Assembly: GCF_945873075.1 (NCBI RefSeq)
Contig: NZ_CAMCBS010000009.1
Location: 16,730-80,729, forward strand
Source: an uncultured Moraxella sp.
GTDB lineage: Bacteria; Pseudomonadota; Gammaproteobacteria; Pseudomonadales; Moraxellaceae
DNA length: 64,000 nt
Direction of reading: 5' to 3'
The notes under the pieces were generated by a model. It was not told the origin of the DNA, ran no database searches, and saw only the letters and a list, made by a program, of their open reading frames with translations. The position numbers and the translations under genes were made by a program. Shown in pieces: positions 1 through 9,018 of the stretch; position 1 is the stretch's first letter, and each line of letters begins with the position of its first letter.

Positions 1-2
1 CT

Positions 3-2606
3 TCGTATATCACCGATTTGATTGGTATTCGCACTTTGGCGATTGATGCGATTTTGAGTGAAATTTATCATGCTTTTGGCTTTGGGGATGAGCTGGCGTT
101 ATTTGCAGTTGGCGGCTATGGTCGAGCTGAGCTACTACCTGCATCCGATATTGATATTTTATTAATCGGTCAAAATCCCAATGCGCTCAAAACACAGATT
201 GAAGCATTTGTGGCGATGCTGTGGGACATCGGTATCACGCCTGCCATCTCGGTGCGTAGCCTAGATGAAACCAAGCTTGCCGCCACCGATCAGACCATCG
301 CCAGTGCCATGATTGAGTCACGGCTACTGGCAGGTAATGTGGCATGGGCAGATGTTCCTTATCAAGCGGTCAAGGAGACTTGGAGTGCCAAAGCGTATTA
401 TGACGCCAAAATGGCAGAATCCAAAGAACGCTATCTTACCCAAAACGCCACCGAATACAACCTTGAGCCAAACATCAAAAACGCGCCCGGTGGACTTCGA
501 GATCTGCACATGATTGGCTGGCTGGGTCGCTTTTATTTTGGGCATGGCAAAAGCTTTGATAACCTTGTAGCAACAGGCTTTATCAGTCCCGAAGAATGCA
601 CCATCTTACAAAATGCACAGCGATTCTTGTGGTGTATCCGCCATCATCTGCATATGCAGACCGCTCGCCACGAAGATCGACTGCTATTTGACCATCAAAA
701 AACCGTCGCTCAGCGATTTGGCTATTATCTCGACTCATCGAATGCCACCCACAGCGATGTCAAAACCGCCCTTGAAGCGATGATGCGTCTGTATTATCGC
801 CATGCCATGCGTGTGGCGGCGCTATCCGAGATGCTGTGTGCGTATTTTTATGAAACTTATCTATCACCTGCCATCAGCACCACACCGATTGATGATGATT
901 TTTGTCTGATTCAAGAGAGTGATACCCATGATGGGACTTGTGAAGTCAATAATAAACAATCCGATACCGCGCCGCCCAAAATCGCCATCACTCGCCCTGA
1001 TGTTTTTTTGGCAAATCCTGCCAATTTGCTGAAGATTTTTTTGATGATGGGTCAGCTTGGCATCAAACAAATCACCGCAAGCACCCTGCGAGCCATTTAT
1101 CAAGCCAGCACCCATATTGATGATAATTATCGTGCCGATAGCGAACATCGACGCTTATTTTTGGCGAATTTACAAGAAGGCAATTATCTGTTTCACCGCC
1201 TACGACTGATGAAGCGCTTTGGCGTGCTTGGCAATTATCTGCCTGCCTTTGGCAAAATCATGGGGCTGATGCAGTATGATTTGTTCCATCGCTATACGGT
1301 GGATGCGCATACTTTGCTGCTCGTGCGGATTTTGCATCGCTTTGGTGATGATGCTCGTGCGGATAATTTTGGGCTGGTATCTGAAGTCTATCAAAAAATC
1401 GTCCGCAAAGACATCTTGGTCATCGCCGCCATCTTTCATGACATCGCCAAAGGTCGTGGCGGTGACCATAGCAAGCTGGGGGCGGTGGACGCTTATGAAT
1501 TTTGCCAAAGTCATGGCATGAGCGAAGCGGATAGCCGACTGGTCGAATGGCTCGTGCTTGAGCACCTGACCATGTCATTGACTGCCCAAAAACAGGACAT
1601 CTCAGACCCTGAAGTCATTGCACACTTTGCCGAATTTACCGGTAGTATCACACGGCTCAATCACCTATATGTGCTGACCGTCGCCGATATGAACGCCACC
1701 AATAGCCAGCTGTGGAATACTTGGCGAGCCGCCCTACTCAAGCAGCTATACATCTCGGTGCACCGTGTGCATAGTCTTGGTGCTCATGTCACCGACAAAG
1801 ATGTGGTGATCGAAAACCGCAAAAACAAAGCCTGCGACATCCTACCTGATGTCGAGCGAGAAAAGCTGGATGCACTGTGGGCGAATTTTGGCGAAGAATA
1901 TTTTCTTAAGCAAAAACACTTTGACATCGCTTGGCAGTCAGATGAAATCATCAAAGCCAAAGCCAAACTTGCAAGCGGTGAGCCGATCATCGCCTTGCGT
2001 GCGCACAGTGATCTAAGTCATGGCGGTATCCAGCTACTCATCTGCGCCCCTGATCAGGACAATCTATTTGCCACCACTGTCTGCATCCTTGACCAGCTTG
2101 ATTTGAGCGTGCTTGATGCCAACATCTTGACCGCCACGATTGACGGTATCTCGGTTGCGCTTGATTCTTATGTAGTGATTGACCGCTTGGCGACCACAGG
2201 CGATCAGGTGGATTTGTTGTCCAATCCCGAACGCATTCAGACGGTGATGACACGGCTGATTGATGGGCTCAAGCAAGGCGGCTGCAAAGTTCCGCCACGC
2301 ACTTATGGCTTTAATACCAAGCTTAAGCACTTCACCGTGCCGACGACCGTGCAATTTAGTAGCGCCACACCGCTTGCACATCAAGGACATCATCAAATGC
2401 AGCTCATTACCAAAGACCGTCCGTCCCTACTTGCCAAAGTCGGCGCTGTCTTTAGTCAGCACCACATCGAAGTGCATGGCGCACGCATTACCACACTTGG
2501 CGAGCGTGCCGAAGATATGTTCTATGTCAGCGATCGTCATGGTGGTGTACTCAGTGATGATAAATTAGCGAAACTAAAAACTGCCATCATCACGGCACTT
2601 AGCTAA
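3..2606 (+). CDS. glnD: [Protein-PII] uridylyltransferase / uridylyl-removing enzyme GlnD (5' end outside window)
   Basis: GlnD is the bifunctional nitrogen sensor that uridylylates PII proteins when glutamine is low and removes UMP when it is high. The frame stays open to the left edge and the tracked start is only an internal TTG, so the true start lies outside; about 30-60 residues are probably missing compared with the usual ~890. Visible domains in order: the nucleotidyltransferase motif GGYGRAELLPASDIDIL near tracked residue 32, an HD hydrolase motif (FHDIAKGRGGDHS) near residue 470, and two C-terminal ACT domains, the last beginning near KDRPSLLAKVGAVF. No frameshift or lost catalytic motif is visible. 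It is followed by a hairpin and then an unrelated secreted protein. Confidence 0.95.
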   Translation, partial: SYITDLIGIRTLAIDAILSEIYHAFGFGDELALFAVGGYGRAELLPASDIDILLIGQNPNALKTQIEAFVAMLWDIGITPAISVRSLDETKLAATDQTIASAMIESRLLAGNVAWADVPYQAVKETWSAKAYYDAKMAESKERYLTQNATEYNLEPNIKNAPGGLRDLHMIGWLGRFYFGHGKSFDNLVATGFISPEECTILQNAQRFLWCIRHHLHMQTARHEDRLLFDHQKTVAQRFGYYLDSSNATHSDVKTALEAMMRLYYRHAMRVAALSEMLCAYFYETYLSPAISTTPIDDDFCLIQESDTHDGTCEVNNKQSDTAPPKIAITRPDVFLANPANLLKIFLMMGQLGIKQITASTLRAIYQASTHIDDNYRADSEHRRLFLANLQEGNYLFHRLRLMKRFGVLGNYLPAFGKIMGLMQYDLFHRYTVDAHTLLLVRILHRFGDDARADNFGLVSEVYQKIVRKDILVIAAIFHDIAKGRGGDHSKLGAVDAYEFCQSHGMSEADSRLVEWLVLEHLTMSLTAQKQDISDPEVIAHFAEFTGSITRLNHLYVLTVADMNATNSQLWNTWRAALLKQLYISVHRVHSLGAHVTDKDVVIENRKNKACDILPDVEREKLDALWANFGEEYFLKQKHFDIAWQSDEIIKAKAKLASGEPIIALRAHSDLSHGGIQLLICAPDQDNLFATTVCILDQLDLSVLDANILTATIDGISVALDSYVVIDRLATTGDQVDLLSNPERIQTVMTRLIDGLKQGGCKVPPRTYGFNTKLKHFTVPTTVQFSSATPLAHQGHHQMQLITKDRPSLLAKVGAVFSQHHIEVHGARITTLGERAEDMFYVSDRHGGVLSDDKLAKLKTAIITALS

Positions 2607-2620
2607 ACTGCCTCAAAAGC

Positions 2621-2658
2621 AATTTTGCACCTGTCAACTTTGGCAGTTGTGCAAAATT
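2621..2658 (+). terminator. Hairpin after glnD, possible terminator
   Basis: A perfect 10-bp inverted repeat (AATTTTGCAC / GTGCAAAATT) encloses a second weaker stem, starting 15 bases after the glnD stop. No clean T-run follows, so Rho-independent termination is only a possibility. Confidence 0.45.
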
Positions 2659-2768
2659 TGCTTAAGTTTTGCCACCAAATTGATACGAAATCATCGTCAA
2701 TGATGGTGGCATTTGGGCATTTTTTGTGTCAAAATGTGTCAAATTATCCATCGATACGGACCTATACC

Positions 2769-3593
2769 ATGACAACTTTATTAAAAAAAATCAGCATCGC
2801 AAGCCTAATCGGACTATCGCTCACCACCCTGCCTGCGATGGCAAATGATGACACGCTTGGCACTTATGGCTTTGATGATGAAGAAGCTCCTGCCTGTGCC
2901 AGCACGCCACTACCAACCGGCGCAAGCTTTGCCGTCGTTTATCCTGACTGCGGTTATACCCAAGGGCTTGCACTCATCAAAAAAGACGACAAATACGGCT
3001 TTGTGGATGAATCAGGCAAGCTTGTTATCCCTGCTATTTACCAAGAAGCACATCCGTTTAGCGATAATTTGGCGCTCATCAAACAAGCGGACAAATACGG
3101 ATATATCGACAAATCAGGTAAAATCGCCATCAAGCCACAATATACCGACGCTTGGGGTTTTTGGGAAGGTCGTGCCAAGATTGAACAAAATGGCAAATAC
3201 GGCTTTATTGACACCACAGGCAAGATTGTCATTAAGCCTACCTACGCAATGACAGGTGACTGGTTCGAAGATGGCTTGGTGCTATTCAAGCAAGGTAACC
3301 AATACGGCTTTTTGGACAAATCGGGTAAAGTCGCCATCAAACCACAGTTTGACTCTGCCAAAGATTTTGCCGAAGGTCGTGCTGCGGTCAGCAAAAAAAC
3401 CGGCAAAAAAGATGCCGACGGTGAAGAGCTGCACCAATTTGGCTTTATTGACAAGACGGGCAAAGTCGTTATCCCAATCAAATATGACTTGGCGTCTGAC
3501 TTTGTCGAAGGTGCGGCATTCGTCATCGAAGGTGAGCAGGTGTATTTTATTGACAAAGACGGCAAGCCAACCAAAATGCCAAACTACAACTGA
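2769..3593 (+). CDS. Secreted WG-repeat protein
   Basis: A 274-residue protein of unknown function. The tracked ORF begins far upstream, but ATG 2769 is preferred because it opens a clear signal peptide (MTTLLKKISIASLIGLSL..., cleavage near AMA-ND), so the protein is probably periplasmic or exported. The mature part holds five or six WG repeats of the type KYGFVDESGKLVIP, KYGYIDKSGKIAIKP, KYGFIDTTGKIVIKP, QYGFLDKSGKVAIKP, each about 45 residues. These repeats are known as beta-strand modules without a single assigned function. Two conserved-looking Cys residues lie just after the signal peptide. It stands alone between glnD and ssrA, and no enzyme motif is visible. Confidence 0.85.
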   Translation: MTTLLKKISIASLIGLSLTTLPAMANDDTLGTYGFDDEEAPACASTPLPTGASFAVVYPDCGYTQGLALIKKDDKYGFVDESGKLVIPAIYQEAHPFSDNLALIKQADKYGYIDKSGKIAIKPQYTDAWGFWEGRAKIEQNGKYGFIDTTGKIVIKPTYAMTGDWFEDGLVLFKQGNQYGFLDKSGKVAIKPQFDSAKDFAEGRAAVSKKTGKKDADGEELHQFGFIDKTGKVVIPIKYDLASDFVEGAAFVIEGEQVYFIDKDGKPTKMPNYN

Positions 3594-3629
3594 TACATAA
3601 ATTGAGATACGGCAAGTCTGGCAAAATCA

Positions 3630-3658
3630 TTGAGTTTTTGTACAAGACTTGCTATAAT
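3630..3658 (+). promoter_or_regulatory. Sigma70-type promoter of ssrA
   Basis: TTGAGT, 17-bp spacer, TATAAT, ending 11 bases before the predicted tmRNA 5' end. Near-consensus, as expected for a stable RNA gene. Confidence 0.8.
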
Positions 3659-3669
3659 CAAAAAACTAT

Positions 3670-4028
3670 GGGGATGTTCTGGCTTCGACGCTGGTAATGA
3701 AACTCAATAGTGCATGTCAAGAGCGTGTGACTCTTGTAAATCAACATACATTTAAAATAGTCGCAAACGACGAAACTTACGCTCTAGCAGCCTAAGGGCA
3801 GCTTGGGACGGTGCAGATTGCCTTTGGTCTGGTCACTCTCCCCGAAGCGAACGCACAAAGGATAGCATCTGTTAGCGTTGCGATGATGGGTGCGAAACTT
3901 TTAGCAAATCGTCCAATCCATCCTGACTGTCGGTTCGGTGCGGATTAAAGCCATAGACAGATTCTAAACATGTAGAGCTATGGGCGTAGTGCTGGCGGAC
4001 GCGGGTTCAACTCCCGCCATCTCCACCA
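3670..4028 (+). ncRNA. ssrA: Transfer-messenger RNA (tmRNA)
   Basis: tmRNA rescues stalled ribosomes by acting first as alanyl-tRNA and then as a short mRNA that adds a degradation tag. The 5' end GGGGATGTTCTGGCTTCGAC and the 3' end GGTTCAACTCCCGCCATCTC followed by CACCA form the tRNA-like ends. The tag reading frame at 3763-3795 encodes ANDETYALAA followed by TAA, ending in the hydrophobic ALAA recognised by ClpXP-type proteases. The ~359-nt length is normal. The last 14 bases are also the attachment core of the following mobile element, and integration has kept the RNA gene intact while replacing everything downstream, including the terminator. Confidence 0.97.
4015..4028 (+). repeat. attL core of the ssrA-integrated element
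   Basis: CGCCATCTCCACCA, the 3' end of ssrA, recurs exactly at 14475-14488. The flanking bases differ on both sides, so the exact match is 14 bp. Confidence 0.9.
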
Positions 4029-4058
4029 TACATATAACCACACACCACCACACACGAT

Positions 4059-4097
4059 AAAAAACCCTAGATAAATCAAGCATCTAGGGTTTTTTTA
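4059..4097 (+). terminator. Element-supplied terminator for ssrA
   Basis: Stem AACCCTAGAT / ATCTAGGGTT with loop AAATCAAGC and a following run of T. It lies 30 bases after the ssrA CCA inside the element and replaces the native terminator now at 14496-14536. Confidence 0.85.
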
Positions 4098-4138
4098 TTG
4101 CCTTATATTGCCACCTATTACCCCCTATATTATAATCA

Positions 4139-4256
4139 TTTTTGTATCTCTATTTGTATCTCTTTATGTTCACAAAAATAGAGATACAAAACAGATTAGC
4201 CAAAACCCCAGTTTACTTTTCAGAGATACAAGTTAGCTAAATTGAGAGATACAAGA
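4139..4256. promoter_or_regulatory. Clustered TTTGTATCTCT repeats upstream of integrase (candidate arm-type or Xis sites)
   Basis: Two tandem copies of TTTGTATCTCT lie at 4141-4163. Three inverted relatives (AGAGATACAA type) follow near 4180, 4222 and 4246, the last touching the integrase start. The tandem pair is repeated exactly in the same orientation at the other end of the element (14389-14413), as arm-type integrase or excisionase sites often are. They could also mediate integrase autoregulation. Confidence 0.6.
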
Positions 4257-5492
4257 ATGAAAAGAACCGATATTAAAAAACGCCCCCTATCTGATACGGT
4301 TATTGCCAACCTAGAACCCGAAATGACAGAGTACAATGAAAAAGATAGCAAAGGTTTATATTTGTTCGTCAAACCCACTGGGGCGAAATCTTGGAAAATG
4401 CGTTATAAGGATAGTAAGGGCAAATGGCGTTGGACTGGGCTGGGTGCTTATCCTGCCGTTACTGGGGCAATGGCTAGAAAGCTGGTGCAAGAAAAATTAG
4501 TAGAATTGGCACTTGGTGCAGATGAATTGACCGCCAAGCCTGCACCGCCCACCGCCCAAACTTTTAAAAGTGTGGCTTTGGAATGGTACAATGAGCCCAA
4601 CATTCAAAAGCTGGATAATGGCACAAAATCCAAATATCTTAGCCTACTAGAAAAACACATATTCCCCACCATGGGCAAAAAAGCCATTAGCGATATATCA
4701 CGCCAAGTATGGCTTACCTTTTTTAAAAGGCTACAAGAAACGCCAAACCCCCAAACGGGCAAGCCCATCATAGAAACCGCAAACAGAGCTTTGCAGGTGT
4801 GTAGCCGTATTTATCGTTTTGCCCTTACCCATGAATTAGCAGGGGTACAGTCTAACCCTTTGGAACACTTGCACGAACGATTGGAAAAGCACGAACCCAA
4901 ACAGCTTGCCCATGTTAGCGAACAAGATTTACAAAAGCTATTATTGGATATTCAAACCATCCCCAGCGAAATCACACGCTTAGGGGTGCAATTGCTTAGC
5001 CATCTATTTTTACGCCCAAATGAAGTGTTGGATGGTGAATGGGCGGAAATTGATTTTGATAATGGCATTTGGGAAATCCCAGCGGAACGCATGAAAAAAC
5101 GACGCCCCCACCTTGTGCCACTATCCAAACAGGCACTTGCCCTATTACAGCAATTGCATAGCTTGACTGGCTTTGATACCCATCTATTCCCCAGCCGTGC
5201 CAAAGACCGTAAAAACGCCCACCAGCGTTTTAGAATGGCATTAAACCGCCTTGGCTATCTTGATGAACAAACCCTACACGGTTTCCGTCATATCGCTAGC
5301 ACCAAACTAAATAACTATACAGATGAAAACGGTATGAAATTTGATGGGCGTGTGATTGAGTTTGCATTAGCCCACAAGGTGCAAGGGGTGGCAGGCGTTT
5401 ATAACAAGGCGGAATATCTGCATGATAGAAAAATCATCAATCAATGGTATAGCGATTTTTTGGATAGCCTTGTACAAGCTAATGATGATTGA
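4257..5492 (+). CDS. P4-type tyrosine integrase
   Basis: A 411-residue site-specific recombinase, presumed to integrate and excise the element at the ssrA 3' end. The N-terminal DUF4102-type domain (LSDTVIANLEP, GLYLFVKPTGAKSW, GLGAYP) covers about residues 8-85. A SAM-like core-binding domain follows, and then the catalytic domain with Arg in the LRPNEV segment, HGFRH, a further His in LAHK, and the tyrosine nucleophile probably in GVYNKAEYL. ATG 4257 is chosen over the tracked upstream TTG because it matches the usual N-terminus and starts right after the repeat cluster. No downstream partner lies on this strand. Confidence 0.93.
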   Translation: MKRTDIKKRPLSDTVIANLEPEMTEYNEKDSKGLYLFVKPTGAKSWKMRYKDSKGKWRWTGLGAYPAVTGAMARKLVQEKLVELALGADELTAKPAPPTAQTFKSVALEWYNEPNIQKLDNGTKSKYLSLLEKHIFPTMGKKAISDISRQVWLTFFKRLQETPNPQTGKPIIETANRALQVCSRIYRFALTHELAGVQSNPLEHLHERLEKHEPKQLAHVSEQDLQKLLLDIQTIPSEITRLGVQLLSHLFLRPNEVLDGEWAEIDFDNGIWEIPAERMKKRRPHLVPLSKQALALLQQLHSLTGFDTHLFPSRAKDRKNAHQRFRMALNRLGYLDEQTLHGFRHIASTKLNNYTDENGMKFDGRVIEFALAHKVQGVAGVYNKAEYLHDRKIINQWYSDFLDSLVQANDD

Positions 5493-5731
5493 TTATAAAA
5501 AGTCATAGAATAGTCATAACATAGTCATAAAATGAATAAATCCGCCCATGATGCAACATAGGCGGATTGTTTTTGGGCTTATGCAGGCTAATAAATAATA
5601 ATATAAAATATATATAATATAGAATATCTTAATAATATTTCAGATATATATAATAAGGAAAGGGGAAATTAAAAAAGCATTTATCAAATAAAATAAATCG
5701 CCATAAATCCGCCATTTGGATGACAACCGCC

Positions 5732-5922
5732 CACGCCTGCCACAATGCCACCAATAGCATGATGGCTGGTGGTGCTGGCATAGTACTAGTTACTTGGTGA
5801 TGCCATTGCCCACACTGGTAGCGGTGGTGGCAATTGGTGGCAGTGATACCGCTGGCATGATATTGGCAGTTGCCCCCGTTGGTGGCATCATGGCAAGTTA
5901 TCCAGCCATTGCCCATTATTGG
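5732..5922 (+). repeat. Imperfect direct repeat, partner at 6285-6471
   Basis: Starts CACGCCTGCCACAATGCCAC and runs about 190 bp in parallel with 6285-6471 (offset about 553 at the left end), with scattered substitutions and small indels. It is the right half of the repeat unit without the GGGAAAA iterons. Confidence 0.75.
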
Positions 5923-6133
5923 CATTGGCGGTTATCCAGTGTTGGCATGGTGCTGGTGATTATCGCACCCGCCACATTTGGCAAGATACCAGCAACCGCC
6001 CACGCCTGCCAAGCCCAGCACCCAAAGGCAACCCCAGCAAACCTATCACCAGCAACCGCCCAGCCATTAAATTTAGCTTGTGTGCTCGGCGTGTCGGCAC
6101 ATAATCATATAAAGATATACCAGCACCACCCCA

Positions 6134-6324
6134 CCCACAACAACACAAAGTTATAAAAACTGGGAAAATGGGGAAAATGGGAAAATGACACCAGCAAAGC
6201 TATATATAGCAAGGCTTGCCCCGTTTTCCCCTATTTTAGGCAAATGGGAAAATGGGGGAAAATAAGGGGAAAATGGGTAGCTATCACGCCTGCCACAATG
6301 CCACCAATAGCATGATGGCTGGTG
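6134..6324 (+). repeat. Iteron-bearing repeat, copy A
   Basis: 191 bp matching 6593-6783 with about two substitutions, and matching in inverted orientation at 13571-13837. It contains six direct GGGAAAA words (three before and three after the centre), one inverted TTTTCCCC, and a perfect palindrome GCTATATATAGC at 6199-6210. The architecture looks like a replication origin or a protein-binding array. Confidence 0.85.
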
Positions 6325-6572
6325 GTGCTGGCAGTGCTGGTTACTTGGTGATGCCATTGCCTACACTGGTAGCGGTGCTGGCAATTGGTGGCGGTGATAC
6401 CGCTGGCATGATATTGGCAGTTGCCCACTGGTGGCATTAGGGCAAGTTATCCAGCCATTGCCCATTATTGGTAATGGCGGTCATTTTGACCGTCGTTATT
6501 ATACCGCTGGTTACTTGGTGATGGCTGGCGGTGCTGGTGATTGGTGGTGCTATCGCCTAAGCTGGTAGCATT

Positions 6573-6783
6573 GCTGGCTATCCAGTCATTAACCCACAAC
6601 AACACAAAGTTATAAAAACTGGGAAAATGGGGAAAATGGGAAAATGACACCAGCAAAGCTATATATAGCAAGGCTTGCCCCGTTTTCCCCTATTTTAGGC
6701 AAATGGGAAAATGGGGGAAAATAAGGGGAAAATGGGTAGCTATCACGCCTGCTACAATGCCACCAATGGCATGATGGCTGGTG
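6573..6783 (+). repeat. Iteron-bearing repeat, copy B
   Basis: Nearly identical to copy A over 6593-6783. On its left it extends with GCTGGCTATCCAGTCATTAA, which is shared with the inverted copy C but not with copy A. Confidence 0.85.
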
Positions 6784-6834
6784 TTTGGCTTGCTTGGTGA
6801 TGGCTGGTGGTGCTGGTGGTAGGCTATGCCAAAG

Positions 6835-6865
6835 AAAAAAGCCCCTGCAATGCAAAGGCTTTTTG
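6835..6865 (-). terminator. Terminator of the replication gene cluster
   Basis: On the minus strand, AAAGCCTTTGC pairs with GCAGGGGCTTT (including G-U pairs) and is followed by a T-run. It lies just after the DUF3987 gene stop. Confidence 0.7.
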
Positions 6866-6875
6866 GGCGGTAGGC

Positions 6876-8954
6876 TTAGGCGGTCAATAACTTTGGGTTA
6901 ATCTCAATAAATCTACAATCATCTTGATAGGCTAGGCGGATATGCTGTTTTTCTAGCAAATAATCTATCGCCAATTCAAAAACCGCCTTTTGTCTAAGTA
7001 CTTTTGGGCTAATGGTGCTTTGTACTTCTGAATAACCAAAGCTTGCTGTATTTCGCATCTTGGCACGCTTAACAAGCCATTCTATCAATAGTTCTGCATC
7101 CCCTTTGTTGCCATCTGTAATATCACAATATTTCAAGCGTTCTGCAATGGAAAAATCCACCAGCTTACTAGCATTGATGATATGTTCTTTGCTTACTGCC
7201 TTTTCGCCTTGGAATAATGCCAGCAGGCAAGCGATACGGGCGGTATTTTCGCCCATACGCCCAGCAAATGCAGGGATTTGGGCGTATGGTTCGCCAGTGC
7301 GTTGCTTGGTTTCTACATCCTGCATATAATCCGCCAAGGCTTGCTTTGCACTTTGGTCTTTAAATGGCATATTTACACGCTCTATAGGTTTATCAATCAG
7401 TAAATCCCTACATTTTTTATAATACTTGGTCAAATGCCAATCTTGGCTAGGGCTAGCGTTCATGCGGTCGGGCGTGTTGTATTGTCTGTACCCTTGGAAA
7501 CTCTTTGGGCAAGCCAATAACGCCCTAGGCAAAAAGCCTTGATTGATTAATACGGGGTCTGTCATGGCAGGTTCTAATATCACCCGTTGCCCCATAACAT
7601 CCAGCGTTAGGCGTGCATCATAGGCATTTGTTCTATCTTGCCCAGTTTTACCCCTTTGACTTCTAATTTTACTGACTGGGCTACCATCCCAAAGCTTGGT
7701 TAAGCTTGAAATGCTACTACCAGCGGTATCAGATTTCATGCTATACCCATTAAAAAATTGCCCAGCTTCATCCGTATTCCAATAAACATCCTTTTGTTCA
7801 TCCAAAATAAACTTATCCGTAACCGCCTCTATCGTGCCATCTGATACCATGTAAGTGTAGCTTTTTGGCTTTGGGTTGTTCGCTTTTTCTTTTGGTGGCT
7901 GGCGTTCCCATTCATTGAGTACTGCCAAATAGTTTAAATAGTTTTCTTTTTCCCATTCTGCCAATTCATGGTTAGCCAATTTGGTTGCCTGTGATTTGCC
8001 TTGACCGCTGGGAAATTCGGTGATTAAAAACAAGCTGGCAGGGATATGGGTGTTTAAAAATGGGGCGTTTGCCATACGCTGACCAATGGCAGATAACACG
8101 CCCAGCACACTTTGCCCAGCTACCGCCAAAGGGACTTGTGCATAATAGGCGATTTGTGTGATTACATCCGCCAATTCACTGCCAAAGCTATCAAGCGGAT
8201 AATCATTTTCTTTGTGGTACTTGTCATCCAGTGGTAACGGTTCGCCCCATGGTTCATCCTGTTTTGGTACAGGCGTGGCGGTTGCTGGCTGGTTGTTTGG
8301 TGCTGTTTTGGCGGTGCTGGTAGCGTGTAAAAGCTGTTGCAAGCGGTCATTATCCAGCATTGGCAAAGCCTGTAATTTGGCGTGCATGGTGGCAATGTCG
8401 CACCCTTGCATATAATCGACAATATCGCCTTTTTCTACCAAGCCCAGCTTATCTACATCTACAATACGGATTGTGGGCGGTGGTGATAGTGCTTGCAAGG
8501 CTTGAATAAAGGTATCCAGCCATGAAATGCCAGCGGTATCATTATCACGCCATAATACACATTCTTTACCTGCCAAGGGCTGTAAATCATGGGCGGTAAT
8601 GGTATTGCTACCGCCTGTTGTGGTGGCGATATAGCCCAAATTGTCCATTAAATCCGCTTTTTGTTCACCTTCAAAAATCCATACGGATTGTGATTGGCTA
8701 AGCTTATGCAGGTAATACAAGGGTTTTTGGTTGGGCGTAAAGACTGGTTCGCCCATTTTCCACTGATTATCCACACCAAAAAAGAATGGGCGGATATGTT
8801 TTTTGCCTTGAGCGTTTTTTAGGCGTGCTTTGGCGTAAATCGTGTTCCCCTGTGCATCGGTGTACTGGTGAATGGTGATGGCATCATAGCCTTGATTTAT
8901 CAGTTTGCCAAATAAACCTTTGGCAATGGGGGTTAATTCGTTTGGATTGTACAT
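6876..8954 (-). CDS. TOPRIM/DUF3987 replication protein (primase-helicase-like)
   Basis: A 692-residue protein likely to replicate the element. The N-terminal ~200 residues resemble a TOPRIM-like primase domain (VWIFEGEQKADLMDNLGY near residue 92, then VLWRDNDTAG with the acidic DND). The middle and C-terminal part resembles the DUF3987 family of mobile-element P-loop proteins, with a Walker A-type FPSGQGKS near residue 317. The zinc-binding part of a primase is missing here but is encoded by the gene immediately upstream (9019-9603), so the primase seems split in two. The C-terminal ~60 residues look like a winged-helix DNA-binding region. DUF3987 is a recognition by eye. Confidence 0.8.
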   Translation of the reverse strand: MYNPNELTPIAKGLFGKLINQGYDAITIHQYTDAQGNTIYAKARLKNAQGKKHIRPFFFGVDNQWKMGEPVFTPNQKPLYYLHKLSQSQSVWIFEGEQKADLMDNLGYIATTTGGSNTITAHDLQPLAGKECVLWRDNDTAGISWLDTFIQALQALSPPPTIRIVDVDKLGLVEKGDIVDYMQGCDIATMHAKLQALPMLDNDRLQQLLHATSTAKTAPNNQPATATPVPKQDEPWGEPLPLDDKYHKENDYPLDSFGSELADVITQIAYYAQVPLAVAGQSVLGVLSAIGQRMANAPFLNTHIPASLFLITEFPSGQGKSQATKLANHELAEWEKENYLNYLAVLNEWERQPPKEKANNPKPKSYTYMVSDGTIEAVTDKFILDEQKDVYWNTDEAGQFFNGYSMKSDTAGSSISSLTKLWDGSPVSKIRSQRGKTGQDRTNAYDARLTLDVMGQRVILEPAMTDPVLINQGFLPRALLACPKSFQGYRQYNTPDRMNASPSQDWHLTKYYKKCRDLLIDKPIERVNMPFKDQSAKQALADYMQDVETKQRTGEPYAQIPAFAGRMGENTARIACLLALFQGEKAVSKEHIINASKLVDFSIAERLKYCDITDGNKGDAELLIEWLVKRAKMRNTASFGYSEVQSTISPKVLRQKAVFELAIDYLLEKQHIRLAYQDDCRFIEINPKLLTA

Positions 8955-9018
8955 TTGTTGTTATTCCTAGTCATTCATCATCATAAATAAAGGGGTTGTT
9001 TGGCTGGTGCTGGCGTGA

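Larger units (their letters stand above)
5493..6875. other. Non-coding repetitive region of the element
   Basis: Nearly 1.4 kb with no convincing gene. After an AT-rich stretch (5580-5700) it consists of degenerate GCTGGTGGTG/GCATTGGTGGC-like sequence with two overlapping sets of long direct repeats. The short ORFs in the track here are repeats of one another in several frames and look like shadows. Confidence 0.7.

Noticed and set aside
6134-6783. Insertion sequence or MITE as explanation of the large repeats
   Set aside because: No terminal inverted repeats, target duplications or transposase remnants; the internal iterons fit a binding array better.
5629-6855. Short ORFs of 60-120 aa in the element's left region (for example 5794-6156, 6231-6437, 6610-6855)
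   Set aside because: They are translations of the repeats in several frames, lack start signals and repeat one another; treated as shadows.
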